Of a DNA stretch of 48,195 nt, positions 8,328-16,465 are shown in pieces (positions within the stretch are counted from its first letter, which is position 1; every line of letters begins with the position of its first letter). The notes under the pieces are model-generated. The model did not search any database, was not told the origin of the DNA, and saw only the letters and a program-made list of their open reading frames with translations. Source of the DNA: Candidatus Heimdallarchaeota archaeon LC_3 (GTDB lineage: Archaea; Asgardarchaeota; Heimdallarchaeia; Hodarchaeales; LC-3); NCBI GenBank assembly GCA_001940645.1, contig MDVS01000026.1, forward strand, positions 1 through 48,195. The letters are read 5' to 3'. A program made the translations under genes and the position numbers.

Positions 8328-8672
8328 ATGATCTCTACTGTTAAAAAGAAAACTCTTTTTTTCCTCATTATCTTCCTATCCATTAACATATCTTCTTTAA
8401 TAACACTAGCTAACGAATTTAGATATAATACTCAATCAGAAGATATATTTTCAGCTGTAGAGTCTAACGCAGTACATAAATACGGATCTGGAGTAAAATG
8501 GGCACTATGGTGGGGTATAGCAAACTCTCCCCCAATGGATAATCTTTCTCTCAGTTTTAACATACAGAAATTTCCATCTTACGATACTCCCTTTCATACT
8601 TTTATAGAAATCAGGACCTCGCAATATCATTTAATAAATGACCAAATTCATGTAATAAAGTTAATTCAATAA
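8328..8672 (+). CDS. secreted protein N-terminus, truncated at a joint near 8610
   Basis: The first 30 residues are a typical signal peptide (MISTVKKKTLFFLIIFLSIN...SLITLA) with cleavage expected before NEFRYN. The mature part runs to about SYDTPFHTFIEI; the last 19 codons are simply the complement of the zinc-peptidase-like gene on the other strand, so the true C-terminus has been lost. Family not recognised. AGGTTTGAT upstream could be a weak ribosome site. See the joint described under findings. Confidence 0.45.
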   Translation: MISTVKKKTLFFLIIFLSINISSLITLANEFRYNTQSEDIFSAVESNAVHKYGSGVKWALWWGIANSPPMDNLSLSFNIQKFPSYDTPFHTFIEIRTSQYHLINDQIHVIKLIQ

Positions 8673-9003
8673 AACTCCATTTTTCTTCTTCATCTTTTGG
8701 TCGAATTTCAGTGTTTTCTTTAATTATTATAAATGATTTGAGTCTATTCCCGTGAGAATAGAATAAAGTTTTTCCAACTGCTTCCCCAATTTCTCTTATT
8801 GACGAAAAACCATTGATATTCTGGAATTTAAGAATTATACTATTTACTGAGTTATCAAAATATTCAGTAAGATGAATCGTAAGATATATCATTTCAAAAT
8901 CTAAATTAATCTTAAGAAAATTATTAAATTTCTTAATAAGATTTGGATATAGATTTGATAATGATTCATCTATTTGTATTGTAATCAAAAGGATTACCAA
9001 CAT
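8611..9003 (-). CDS. HEFGH zincin-like metallopeptidase fragment
   Basis: 130 residues ending LTLLHEFGHLLNDIARS. HEFGH (118-122) is the zinc-binding, catalytic helix of many metallopeptidases (HExxH with H118, E119, H122). The third zinc ligand and the rest of the catalytic domain should follow but the frame stops 8 residues later, so the gene is cut at its 3' end. The start is an ATG 7 nt after the stop of the upstream methyltransferase gene, so they form an operon. The preceding 117 residues include a long beta/alpha region with no recognised domain. As it stands the product should be inactive. Confidence 0.5.
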   Translation of the reverse strand: MLVILLITIQIDESLSNLYPNLIKKFNNFLKINLDFEMIYLTIHLTEYFDNSVNSIILKFQNINGFSSIREIGEAVGKTLFYSHGNRLKSFIIIKENTEIRPKDEEEKWSFIELTLLHEFGHLLNDIARS

Positions 9004-9010
9004 TAAAACT

Positions 9011-10468
9011 CTAACAACTTACATGATATTTTTGCAATATTATTTCTCCTGATAATTCATCTTGCTTTTCCCAATCTGTTGGAAGTTCAATCTTGTCTTG
9101 CCAGTTCCTCGGAATCCTGACTATAACTGTACCTTTGTTTCTAATTAATTTTGAAGAAATTTGAATAGACCAATTTAAAATCTCAATTCCTTCACTTGGA
9201 TCTACCTGATATTTACTAACCATTCCAAACGGAGGATCTAGTATAATCAAATCGTATAAATCATCATCTATTTCCTTAAATTTAGTGTTTTGAGTTATTC
9301 TCACATTTTTGAAGACTAATTTGTTATCAAAACCTTTAATAAAGTTGATTGGAATCCCTGATAAAGCCCATAAATTAATTGGAGAAACGGTGTTATAATA
9401 TAATGGTAAAAATAATTCTTCAGATGAACTCTGTTGATTTATAAAAATTTTATGTAATTCTTCTCTTTTTTCTGATGTTAATATTCCGTCAAAGCACTTT
9501 TTTATCGATTCAAGGTCGCTTAATTTATTCCCACACTTTTCAAGGAACATATTATTCAATGAATCCAGATATTTGTTTAAAGACGAATCATAAGCCTTAT
9601 ATGATTGATCATTAAGTAAAATTTTCTCTTTTCCAAGTATAAATCCTAAAAATCCAATAATACCTGTATTACAAAATAAATCGAGTATTTTCCGATTTTC
9701 AGGAATAGTTATTTCATTGATTATATATTTAAGGAATTTTTCAGAAAAGGATTCTCTTTTCCGGGGAAGGGAATCGAATAAGATCATTTTGTCCATCTCT
9801 CTTCTTGTTGCATTAGAAATTATTTCACATAAAATGATTTTGTCTGAATTAGGTATTGAATAATTCATTAAAACCTGGATAGATGGCTGATAAAATAAGT
9901 TCAATAAATCATCTAAAACTGAAAAATGAGTTAACAAATCAAGCTGTATCTTTTGAAATGGATAATCTGGTCTTATTTTTGTGTAATGAGTATTAGAAAA
10001 ATAAGTCTTTAATTCTTGATTTATAATATGATTAGCAATCTCGCTCGGGGTTCTTGATTTCTTTAAAGCATTGATAAGATCCTTTATTAGTTCAAGGTTC
10101 GTTAGTTTAATATTATTGTTGGTAATTATATTAAAAAATGCGAATAAATTATGCTTTATTTTGTTAAATTGATTTAGGACAATACTTGGGTTAAAATTAG
10201 ACCATCTAATAAATGTAAAAAAATTTAATTCAAGGCTTCCAATGTAATTTTGCAATGAAATTTCATTTGTCGTTTTAGTATATTCATAAATTTTATTTTC
10301 ATCTGTGATTGAGTTCAAATCTTCTATTGTCCTACCTATTTGCAAAAAATTGTCATAATATTCTCTTGATAACTGAACAATGGAATCTTTATCCTTTACA
10401 AGATGGAATTGATCATTTAAATATTCAATATATTTCCTAACGTCCACAAACTTCATGTATAATCCCAT
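9011..10468 (-). CDS. class I SAM-dependent methyltransferase with DPPF motif
   Basis: 485 residues. The C-terminal half is a methyltransferase: ILDLFCNTGIIGFLGFILG (about 259-277) is the SAM-binding motif I, ILLNDQS follows as the acidic end of the next strand, and LYDLIILDPPFG (about 402-413) is the catalytic DPPF (N/D-PP-F/Y) motif of N6-adenine and N2-guanine methyltransferases. The 240 residues before it are helical and unrecognised, possibly substrate recognition. DNA and RNA substrates are both possible. M5 (10456) is an alternative start with GGGAT just upstream. Followed directly by the HEFGH fragment and preceded after about 90 nt by a small gene on the same strand. Confidence 0.7.
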   Translation of the reverse strand: MGLYMKFVDVRKYIEYLNDQFHLVKDKDSIVQLSREYYDNFLQIGRTIEDLNSITDENKIYEYTKTTNEISLQNYIGSLELNFFTFIRWSNFNPSIVLNQFNKIKHNLFAFFNIITNNNIKLTNLELIKDLINALKKSRTPSEIANHIINQELKTYFSNTHYTKIRPDYPFQKIQLDLLTHFSVLDDLLNLFYQPSIQVLMNYSIPNSDKIILCEIISNATRREMDKMILFDSLPRKRESFSEKFLKYIINEITIPENRKILDLFCNTGIIGFLGFILGKEKILLNDQSYKAYDSSLNKYLDSLNNMFLEKCGNKLSDLESIKKCFDGILTSEKREELHKIFINQQSSSEELFLPLYYNTVSPINLWALSGIPINFIKGFDNKLVFKNVRITQNTKFKEIDDDLYDLIILDPPFGMVSKYQVDPSEGIEILNWSIQISSKLIRNKGTVIVRIPRNWQDKIELPTDWEKQDELSGEIILQKYHVSC

Positions 10469-10559
10469 GGATCTTGATAATACTCTTTTCTATTTACTTA
10501 AATTTCTTAAATTTTAAGCCAAGTGTGAATATTATTAGTAAAATTAAAAATAATTCTAA

Positions 10560-10916
10560 CTAATTTAGGCTGTTAACATCTACATTTTCAATAAAATTCA
10601 AGAAATTTTTTCCTAATAGTGTCAATTCAACCAATTCTAATCCTTGTTTGACATGTTGATAGCTATAGATCTTTTTCTGCATGAATCTTTCATTTATTAA
10701 TGTGTGAAGGGTATAATTAGCAATATCTACTTTATTAGGAAAAATTTTTGCAAAAACTTCATCTATTTGATCTACACGCAATTTACTAGGCTTATAACTT
10801 ACAAATTGTCTCGTGTTTGGATAACCAAGTTCACTTTCTTTTTCTCCCTGAACTGTCTTAATTTCCAAATAATTTTCATAATCTTTGTTCACTAAACGCA
10901 GTATTTTCATCTTCAT
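10560..10916 (-). CDS. small protein, possible winged helix
   Basis: 118 residues. The second half (VDIANYTLHTLINERFMQKKIYS...LELVELTLLGKNFLNFIE) has the helix-helix-strand rhythm and the 'LT-x-x-GK-x-F/L' ending of winged-helix regulators such as PadR/MarR types, but the first half (MKMKILRLVNKDYENYLEIK) is beta-rich and unlike them. Not confidently assigned. It lies 91 bases upstream of the methyltransferase gene and could be its regulator or first operon gene. Confidence 0.5.
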   Translation of the reverse strand: MKMKILRLVNKDYENYLEIKTVQGEKESELGYPNTRQFVSYKPSKLRVDQIDEVFAKIFPNKVDIANYTLHTLINERFMQKKIYSYQHVKQGLELVELTLLGKNFLNFIENVDVNSLN

Positions 10917-11215
10917 GAATGTACATGAATTCTTTTAATTTAATAGTATGTTCTAATTAAGTTCTTAAGAGGAGTCCAAGAACTAAATTCAATCTTACTT
11001 CAGATTTCTTATTGTCTGAGAGTCTTTTATTTGTTATTTCAATAATTTTTTAAACAGGTTTGATGATCTGATTCACGACAAGGTAGATTAATCGCTAATT
11101 TGTCAAGGTTTTGTGATTATTTTTAAACAGATTAAAAAATATTGATTTTCAATTCCCCTTAGTTATTGCATGTTCTTTTTATACTCTTCTTTCTCTCTCA
11201 CCTGGTTCTTCTGAA

Positions 11216-11395
11216 TTGAGTCTACTCGATGCATTGATTTATGATTTCTTTCTAAATACCGGTCTTTTGTTAATATTAATGATAATTTTTTGGATTTATA
11301 TCATAAAATTTAAAATTCGAAAATTCGTTAATCTAGTACAAATCATCGATCACTTATTTACAGTTCAAATATGGTTATTTCTCTTAAAATCATAG
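11216..11395 (+). CDS. 59-residue membrane peptide coupled to the longin-like gene
   Basis: The frame from TTG 11216 reads MSLLDALIYDFFLNTGLL then a strong hydrophobic helix (LLLILMIIFWIYIIKF), a basic stretch KIRKF, and a second, weaker helix (HLFTVQIWLFLL) before TAG 11393-11395. The stop abuts the ATG of the next gene (TAGATG), which suggests translational coupling. The frame is open for about 35 more codons upstream but no better start is present. A non-ATG start makes this tentative. Confidence 0.4.
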   Translation: MSLLDALIYDFFLNTGLLLILMIIFWIYIIKFKIRKFVNLVQIIDHLFTVQIWLFLLKS

Positions 11396-11965
11396 ATGAA
11401 AAATCTTGATGCAATAAATGACGTTTTTGTTATTTCTATAAGCGGAATTCCTTATTACTATGGATGTTTTGGAGGAAAAAAGTGTGCTAAAGAGCAAAAT
11501 CATTTGTTATTTGGTGGTTTTTTTGCTGCAATACTCCAGTTTTCTTTAAATCTCGAAAATAAGACCATTAGGGAAATTATCCTTTATGATACGCAAATAT
11601 CGATTGAATTCAGGGAAATAGGAAATGAAAAGATATTAATCATATTTTTTGCGACAAAAAAAATAAATTCGGGGCATTTAAGACAGATTGTTCAACGAAC
11701 AGCAGATGCTTTTACCTCTAATTACTCTAAAAAACTTCTTTTGAAAAATAAATTGATCAATCGGAGTCATTTTGAATCATTCACTGATATTTTATATAAT
11801 GCTGGCATTGTAAAAAGACCAAAATCTACAAGGGCTCAAACTTTTGATTGTGAATGGATAAGACCATCTAAACCAGGTTTAATTTATTGTTTAAAACAAA
11901 AAAAAGCAATCACAATTGAAGAGGAAATAAAATATGCCTCAAGGATTCAATGTCCTTTTAATTAA
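11396..11965 (+). CDS. longin/roadblock-like domain protein
   Basis: 189 residues. The first 110 (VFVISISGIPYYYGCFGG..., FGGFFAAILQFSLNLEN, IREIILYDTQISIEF, KILIIFFATKKI) follow the beta-beta-alpha-beta-beta-beta-alpha rhythm of small longin/roadblock proteins that are abundant in Asgard archaea, where they typically act with small GTPases: a 'hydrophobic-S-x-x-GIP' start, a G-F-hxxA helix, then strands. The C-terminal 70 residues hold four cysteines in the whole protein but no clear zinc motif. Likely cytosolic or at the membrane via the coupled upstream peptide. Fold assignment is by pattern only. Confidence 0.45.
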   Translation: MKNLDAINDVFVISISGIPYYYGCFGGKKCAKEQNHLLFGGFFAAILQFSLNLENKTIREIILYDTQISIEFREIGNEKILIIFFATKKINSGHLRQIVQRTADAFTSNYSKKLLLKNKLINRSHFESFTDILYNAGIVKRPKSTRAQTFDCEWIRPSKPGLIYCLKQKKAITIEEEIKYASRIQCPFN

Positions 11966-12032
11966 CTCATTTTTAAGCTTTAATAAAATTTGAAATATAA
12001 TCTAATCAATTTCTCCTGGAAAGTGCTAGTCT

Positions 12033-12296
12033 CTAGAATGTTATTATTCTATCATAAAGATTTGAAAAATTTGATAATAACATTAAAATGGGAAAAAAGG
12101 ACTTAATCTTGTTTAAAACTTCATCTGTATTATCTAATGATATCGATTGATAATATTTTATATAATTTATGTTTACAATATTTATCCATGTATGAAATAA
12201 GGCAAGGTTTTTTTCAATTAGGTTATTTTCTTTATCAAAATGTCTTAAAGTTAAGATCTTATTTTTCTCCAAATTTCTCTCATAACCAGTTAACAT
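12033..12296 (-). CDS. uncharacterised 87-residue frame
   Basis: Plausible but unproven: MLTGYERNLEKNKILTLRHF followed by mixed charged and hydrophobic residues, no motif recognised. Only AGG three bases before the ATG supports initiation. The opposite strand also has an open frame here, so this may be a remnant. Low confidence. Confidence 0.25.
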   Translation of the reverse strand: MLTGYERNLEKNKILTLRHFDKENNLIEKNLALFHTWINIVNINYIKYYQSISLDNTDEVLNKIKSFFPILMLLSNFSNLYDRIITF

Positions 12297-12434
12297 TTCC
12301 TATCAAAGACTATGAATTATTATATAAATGTCTTCCTTATATTAAGCATTGTAGAAATTAGTAGTACAATTTCACTTTCAACTATCTCTCCCTCTGGCAG
12401 CATGGTCTTTTAACTTTCAAAGCAGTGTCAATAA

Positions 12435-12596
12435 TGTGATACTGTTTTGGAAGCTTTTTTGCTAGAGGACACTTTTTTATCTATGGAAAGATGTTTACAT
12501 CATGTTAGTAAAACAAATTCAGAATTAAAGAAGAATAATCGTCGCAGAGGATCTTTCGATTTTTTAGATAGTTATGAGATTACACCAATTGACTGA
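12435..12596 (+). pseudogene. start-less gene remnant
   Basis: Between a TAA at 12432 and the TGA at 12594 the plus strand reads CDTVLEAFLLEDTFLSMERC, then HHVSKTNSELKKNNRRRG and SFDFLDSYEITPID. The residue mix is protein-like but the piece is short and has no upstream context; ATG 12483 is the first start. Most likely the tail of a lost gene, possibly from a mobile element. The rest of 12297-12786 shows nothing I can support. Confidence 0.25.
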
Positions 12597-12786
12597 AAGA
12601 CGTTCTTATGTTGAATACTTCAATAATTAACTTTAATTTCTTGAGTTTTCAGATAATGTTTTTCTCTATTTCTAGATACAATAGATCTCCTGAAAATGTT
12701 CTTGTTTTGCCAACAAAGTAGTTAATGAGACTAGTCCAACCGAGTAATTAGGGAGGAGTTATTATTTGATCCTAGTGAGCCGAAAA

Positions 12787-12796
12787 CTTATAAATT
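12787..12796 (+). promoter_or_regulatory. TATA box placing the transcript start at the GIY-YIG ATG
   Basis: CTTATAAATT is a near-ideal archaeal TATA box. Transcription would start about 25 nt downstream, at or next to the ATG 12816, so the mRNA is probably leaderless. No Shine-Dalgarno is seen, in agreement. Confidence 0.55.
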
Positions 12797-12815
12797 AAGT
12801 CTATTCAATATAGAT

Positions 12816-13151
12816 ATGAGTTATAATTTAAGTCCTATGCGTAGATTACGAAGAGTGTCTCATCACAAGAATACTAAAAGAGAACCAGGTGTATATTTAT
12901 TGTATAAAAGGAAAGATGGTCCTGTCAGGTATGTTGGACGTTCTGATACGAATTTGAAAAGAAGATTAAAGAATCGCATGTATGCAAGGTATCATTTTCA
13001 AAATACAAAAAGTGAAACAGAAGCGTACCTTTTAGAATGCATATTATGGCATAAATATCAATCCACCATTGATAACTCGAAATATAATGGTGGAAATCAT
13101 CCTGCTAAACCTTATAACATGTATCTAAGTTGTCCAATATGCAGGAAATAA
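12816..13151 (+). CDS. GIY-YIG nuclease-domain protein
   Basis: 111 residues with the GIY-YIG fold from about residue 23: GVYLLY (25-30), RYVGRSDTNLKRRL (38-51) giving the YVG motif and the catalytic arginine R42, and a glutamate in ETEAYLLE (E74) in the place of the metal-binding Glu. A C-terminal CPIC (two cysteines) may be half of a zinc knuckle or a redox pair. Stand-alone small GIY-YIG proteins cut or nick DNA in repair, homing or restriction. N-terminal 20 residues are very basic (RRLRRVSHHKNTKR), fitting DNA binding. Preceded by a strong TATA box and probably leaderless; next gene starts 210 nt downstream. Confidence 0.85.
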   Translation: MSYNLSPMRRLRRVSHHKNTKREPGVYLLYKRKDGPVRYVGRSDTNLKRRLKNRMYARYHFQNTKSETEAYLLECILWHKYQSTIDNSKYNGGNHPAKPYNMYLSCPICRK

Positions 13152-13361
13152 ATTAAGGGAGTTTGTATCATAGTAGTAGTAATCAATACTAAGGCCAAAT
13201 ATCTCATATATCAAAAAGATTGGAAATCCTTAGGATTACTTTTTAAACGATTGAGAGATAAATTAAAACAAATTCGAAGTAGTAGTTATATTTGATACTA
13301 AAATGTATCCAAAGTAAAATATCTAAAGTAAAATGTTCGACCTTTAATTTAGGTCATCTAT

Positions 13362-14039
13362 ATGAGTAAAAGAAAAACAATTAGAATCCGTTTTGAAGAT
13401 TCTGGTGCTCCTGATGAAGAAAGTTTTTCAGAGATGACTCTTCTTGGATTCGACCATTGGATAGAATTTACTGATGCTATGAAAAAAGGCTATCAAGATT
13501 ATCAAGATTGGATAGATGGAGAGTCAAGGGGATTTAAATCAAAATCTGAAAGAGATTACGCTAAAAAGATAGGATTCGATTCACAAAAGGAAATTGATTT
13601 GTATCATACTATTGAAGAAGATATGAATACTTTACTCCAGGAATTATTACCTGGGGATGAAATATCTACTAATCGCTTATATGAAGCTGTTTTAGAAGAA
13701 TTATTTCATAAAAATATTATTGCTGAATCTCAAATAACATTTGTTAATGACCTCTATCAAAAAGTTTTTGTTGAATATTTCCAGAATTCCCAAAAATTTG
13801 TACTTTCTAAATTGAAACAGACCATTCGATATAAAGACCAAATTGAAGAAACTGATTTAATTAGAAAAAAAAATCAATCACAATCTAAAGATGATCAATT
13901 ATTTATAACACCTTTCCTTACACAGTTAACTCCTTCTCCCAACAAGCCAATTGCCACCTCTGCGTCTGGTTGTAATTCTTTTGCTGTTTTAGCCATAATA
14001 AATGGAAAAGTAGCCATGGTTGGATTATCTGTGCCGTGA
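13362..14039 (+). CDS. acidic helical protein of unknown function, C-terminus replaced at a joint
   Basis: Residues 1-178 look authentic: MSKRKTIRIRFEDSGAPDEE, then mostly charged helices (ERDYAKKIGFDSQKEIDLY, TIEEDMNTLLQELLPGDE). The last 45 residues are only the complement of a DsrE-family gene on the minus strand (the codons for its start lie inside), so the real end is about position 13900. No recognised family. A short upstream leader with no clear Shine-Dalgarno. Confidence 0.5.
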   Translation: MSKRKTIRIRFEDSGAPDEESFSEMTLLGFDHWIEFTDAMKKGYQDYQDWIDGESRGFKSKSERDYAKKIGFDSQKEIDLYHTIEEDMNTLLQELLPGDEISTNRLYEAVLEELFHKNIIAESQITFVNDLYQKVFVEYFQNSQKFVLSKLKQTIRYKDQIEETDLIRKKNQSQSKDDQLFITPFLTQLTPSPNKPIATSASGCNSFAVLAIINGKVAMVGLSVP

Positions 14040-14065
14040 GATCCAGTAAATATCATCTTTGTCAT
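13895..14065 (-). pseudogene. DsrE/DsrF-like protein, N-terminal fragment
   Basis: 56 codons from ATG 14065: MTKMIFTGSHGTDNPTMATF, PFIMAKTAKELQPDAEVAIG, LLGEGVNCVRKGVINN, then TGA. This is the standard first half of a DsrE-like sulfurtransferase-type protein (strand, HGxxxPTxAxxPF helix, AEVAIxLLGEGV strand, C-x-R-KG). About 60 C-terminal residues are missing; the frame breaks where a plus-strand gene begins. It sits opposite that gene's artificial end and has the shared promoter element at 14140-14160 upstream. Confidence 0.65.
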
Positions 14066-14139
14066 AAATTTTCATTTCCTTATCAGTTTTATTAAGTTCT
14101 AAATTTCAAAGAACTTCCTATAAATATTATTCAAGATAC

Positions 14140-14160
14140 TTTATAAGGAATACCTACAAA
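14140..14160 (-). promoter_or_regulatory. shared promoter element, copy 1 (DsrE fragment)
   Basis: On the minus strand: TTTGTAGG-TATT-CCTTATAAA. The TATAAA end is the TATA box; the AGG...CCT arms form a short inverted repeat directly upstream, a natural operator position. Two closely matching copies occur at 14658-14678 (plus) and 18599-18619 (minus). Confidence 0.55.
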
Positions 14161-14203
14161 TTATTTTTAATAAAAATTAATCTGACAATTATATTTATTG
14201 GTC

Positions 14204-14404
14204 TCATTCTTCTAAGACTCTTCTAGAAATGCTTTTACCATATTTATCACGCACAGAAGTCTTAAGATCGGTGAAATAGATACCATTATTTACAAATAAC
14301 TCACTTAAAACAAAAATCATCCATTTCTTTCGTAAAATTTTCAATCCAAGAAGAATTGAACAATCTTCCAGAAAATTTCCACGAATTTTATCCCTAGAAG
14401 ACAT
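14204..14404 (-). pseudogene. HxlR-family winged-helix regulator, truncated
   Basis: 66 residues: CSILLGLKILRKKWMIFVLS (about 15-34) matches the conserved 'C-x-h...L-x-h-h-G-x-KW-x-h-h-I-L' opening of HxlR/DUF24 regulators, followed by YFTDLKTSV and ISRRVLEE, where the recognition helix begins (normally ISxRVLxxxLKxLE). The frame stops inside that helix, so the wing and C-terminal helices are missing. Downstream sequence shows no continuation in another frame. It lies 139 bases upstream of the DsrE fragment on the same strand; HxlR proteins often control such redox/sulfur genes. Confidence 0.6.
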
Positions 14405-14657
14405 TAAGTTCCATTTCCAACATCAGTAATAAATTAGTAATAAATTTACATAATAATCAATATTACTAAATCAGGAAATTCATGATTTATGTCCCTTTTT
14501 ACACTTTCAAAAAATTTTTTGTCTTGGACAAGAATTTATGTTTGAGATGTATCTCTTGTTATTTTCTGAAATGTTGCTAATGAAGGTTGTTCCAAATTCT
14601 TCCCAATCCGTTCCTTTCACATTAGCTAATGATTCAAAGCAAAATTATGTATAACAA
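14405..14657. other. divergent intergenic region
   Basis: No gene seen between the HxlR fragment and the promoter of the methyltransferase. AT-rich; a TATA-like stretch for the minus-strand gene is not clear. Confidence 0.35.
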
Positions 14658-14678
14658 TTTGTAGGTAAACCTTATAAA
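14658..14678 (+). promoter_or_regulatory. shared promoter element, copy 2 (ArsM-like gene)
   Basis: TTTGTAGG-TAAA-CCTTATAAA on the plus strand. It differs from copy 1 at two bases and from copy 3 at two bases. The predicted start near 14702 leaves a leader of about 37 nt before ATG 14739. Confidence 0.6.
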
Positions 14679-14738
14679 TTTAATCTCCAATTTCGTTTAA
14701 TTGTCCCATTAGGTTTTTTTCATATTTTCGGTGTTAAA

Positions 14739-15509
14739 ATGGCAACTGTAGATAAGTTAGAATTAGAAACTAAAGTTAAAGAAGTCTATCGACTTGTAGC
14801 ACATCATCCAGAGGAGAAGTACCATTTTAAAATGGGTAGGAGTTTAGCAGAAGAATTAGGATATCCAACAGAAGATTTAAACAAAATTCCAGAGGAATCG
14901 ATTGAATCTTTTGCAGGAGTTGGTAATCCATTGGCGTTAATTGATATTAAATCTGGACAGCGTATCTTAGATCTCGGTTCAGGGTCTGGAATGGATACTT
15001 TTCTAGCAGCTTTAAAATTAAAAGGAAGTGGAGAAGTTATAGGCTTAGATATGACTAAAGAACAACTGGAGAAATCAAAAAATATCAGAAAAAAATTCAA
15101 TATTCAAAATGTTGAATTTATTGAATCACACATTGAAAATTTGCCATTTGAGGATAATAGTTTTGATCTAGTTATTTCAAATGGTGTGATAAATCTATCA
15201 CCTGAGAAACAACAAGTGTTTAAAGAAATCAAACGTGTTCTTCGTTCTGATAGCTATTTAGCTGTATCTGATATTATATCTGAATTACAACTTTCAGAAA
15301 AAATCAAATGCGATGCTACATTATGGGCTTCTTGTATTGGTGGAGCAACTCAGGAGAATGAATATTCTGATTTAATAAAGAAAGTTGGAATGGAGATAGT
15401 AAAAATTGTCAATAATCCTAATTATGAATTTATCTCAAAGCAAGCAATCGATGCAAGTAAGAAATACGGAGTCAAAAGTACCTCAGTTCTCGCAAAAACA
15501 TCAAAATAA
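14739..15509 (+). CDS. ArsM/UbiE-like SAM-dependent methyltransferase
   Basis: 256 residues. ESFAGVGNPLALIDIKSGQR leads into motif I RILDLGSGSGMDTFLAA (75-91), then EVIGLDMT, NVEFIESHIENLPFEDNSFD (motif II region 124-143), LVISNGVINLSPEK and LRSDSYLAVSDII. This is the arsenite-methyltransferase pattern, including the 'WASCIGGA' segment where ArsM has an arsenic-binding cysteine (C199 here; C191 is close by). The N-terminal cysteine of characterised ArsM enzymes is absent, so arsenite may not be the substrate; other small thiol-reactive or lipid substrates are possible. Cytosolic. Promoter element shared with a DsrE fragment and a surface protein suggests a common stress or metal response. Confidence 0.75.
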   Translation: MATVDKLELETKVKEVYRLVAHHPEEKYHFKMGRSLAEELGYPTEDLNKIPEESIESFAGVGNPLALIDIKSGQRILDLGSGSGMDTFLAALKLKGSGEVIGLDMTKEQLEKSKNIRKKFNIQNVEFIESHIENLPFEDNSFDLVISNGVINLSPEKQQVFKEIKRVLRSDSYLAVSDIISELQLSEKIKCDATLWASCIGGATQENEYSDLIKKVGMEIVKIVNNPNYEFISKQAIDASKKYGVKSTSVLAKTSK

Positions 15510-15529
15510 TCATTTTTATTCCAAATTCT

Positions 15530-16159
15530 TCAGACGGGTAACTTTGAATTATTAGATAGAAAATCTCTTAAATCAAATCTATCAAAATCTTTCTCATTCT
15601 GATCGTAATTAGTATAGTCATCCTGATCATTAAATTTTGAATTTATATTACATACGTCTTTCAAAAATTGAATTTTGAATTTCTTATTAGCCTTGTTGTA
15701 ATTCTTATACGTAGAAAAGAAAAAACGGGATTTAAAATAACCATCAATAATTTCTTTAATAATTTCATCTAAGGTTTCCAAATATTTCACAGCAAATAAT
15801 GATTCTTTTTCTAATAATTGTTGTAGACTTTGTTCTAATGAAAATTTACTCAGACCTGTCAAACAATTTATATTTACAATTATTAAATTATAAAGGAATT
15901 AAATTTTGTTTTTTATTGCTTGATATAACTTTTTTAATTCCGGGTATATACTTTCATTCATTTTTTGATCTTCATTTAATAATTCATCATAAAATCGTAC
16001 AATGGAATCAGAATAAAATGTTATTATATCTTGCTGAGATAGATACTTTTTATTAAAATAGAAAGATAATGTTTCAAGTGTATTAAAAAATATTGAATCC
16101 CAATTTTGTTTTTCGATATCTAATTTCTCTTTGGATATTTTTTCTTGTGAATTTATATA
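15530..16159 (-). pseudogene. uncharacterised helical protein, frame broken by stops
   Basis: One minus-strand frame reads as protein over 210 codons but has a TAA at 15901-15899 and a TGA at 16162-16160. Upstream part (from 16159): SQEKISKEKLDIEKQNWDSI, NTLETLSFYFNKKYLSQQDI, DELLNEDQKMNESIYPELKK. Downstream part (110 residues from TTG 15862): SKFSLEQSLQQLLEKESLFA, VKYLETLDEIIKEIIDGYFK and an acidic tail. The 13 codons after the TAA (FLYNLIIVNINCL) are less protein-like, so two adjacent genes in the same frame are also possible. The upstream part has no usable start. No family recognised. Confidence 0.4.
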
Positions 16160-16199
16160 TCACTTGATGATCAAAATATTGAATGAAAACACCTCAATT

Positions 16200-16213
16200 C
16201 AATCATATGATTG
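16200..16213. repeat. 14-bp perfect palindrome
   Basis: CAATCATATGATTG is a perfect palindrome about 40 bases upstream of the broken helical-protein frame on the minus strand, so it could be a dimer-binding operator. In DNA this AT-rich a chance occurrence is quite possible. Confidence 0.3.
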
Positions 16214-16465
16214 CATTTTGAAGTATTTCCAAGAAAGTCTAAAGCTTCACTAAGTACTTGAGGATAAGAAGTTGAATTAATATGATTTCTATAGAATCTA
16301 TGATTCAGACTCACATGCTAGACAATGAGTATACTATCTCAAGCAAAACAGGTACCTCCCATTACCGGTGTTACTATCAGTATATGTACTATCAGTTTGT
16401 AAGTGTTAAATCCGGATGTTGTATTATCCACAACTGTGAATACGTCCATATCGTTGATCAAAAAT

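Noticed and set aside
12362..12786. Degraded insertion sequence
   Set aside because: The coding-like scrap is too short to match a transposase, and no terminal inverted repeats or target duplications were found.
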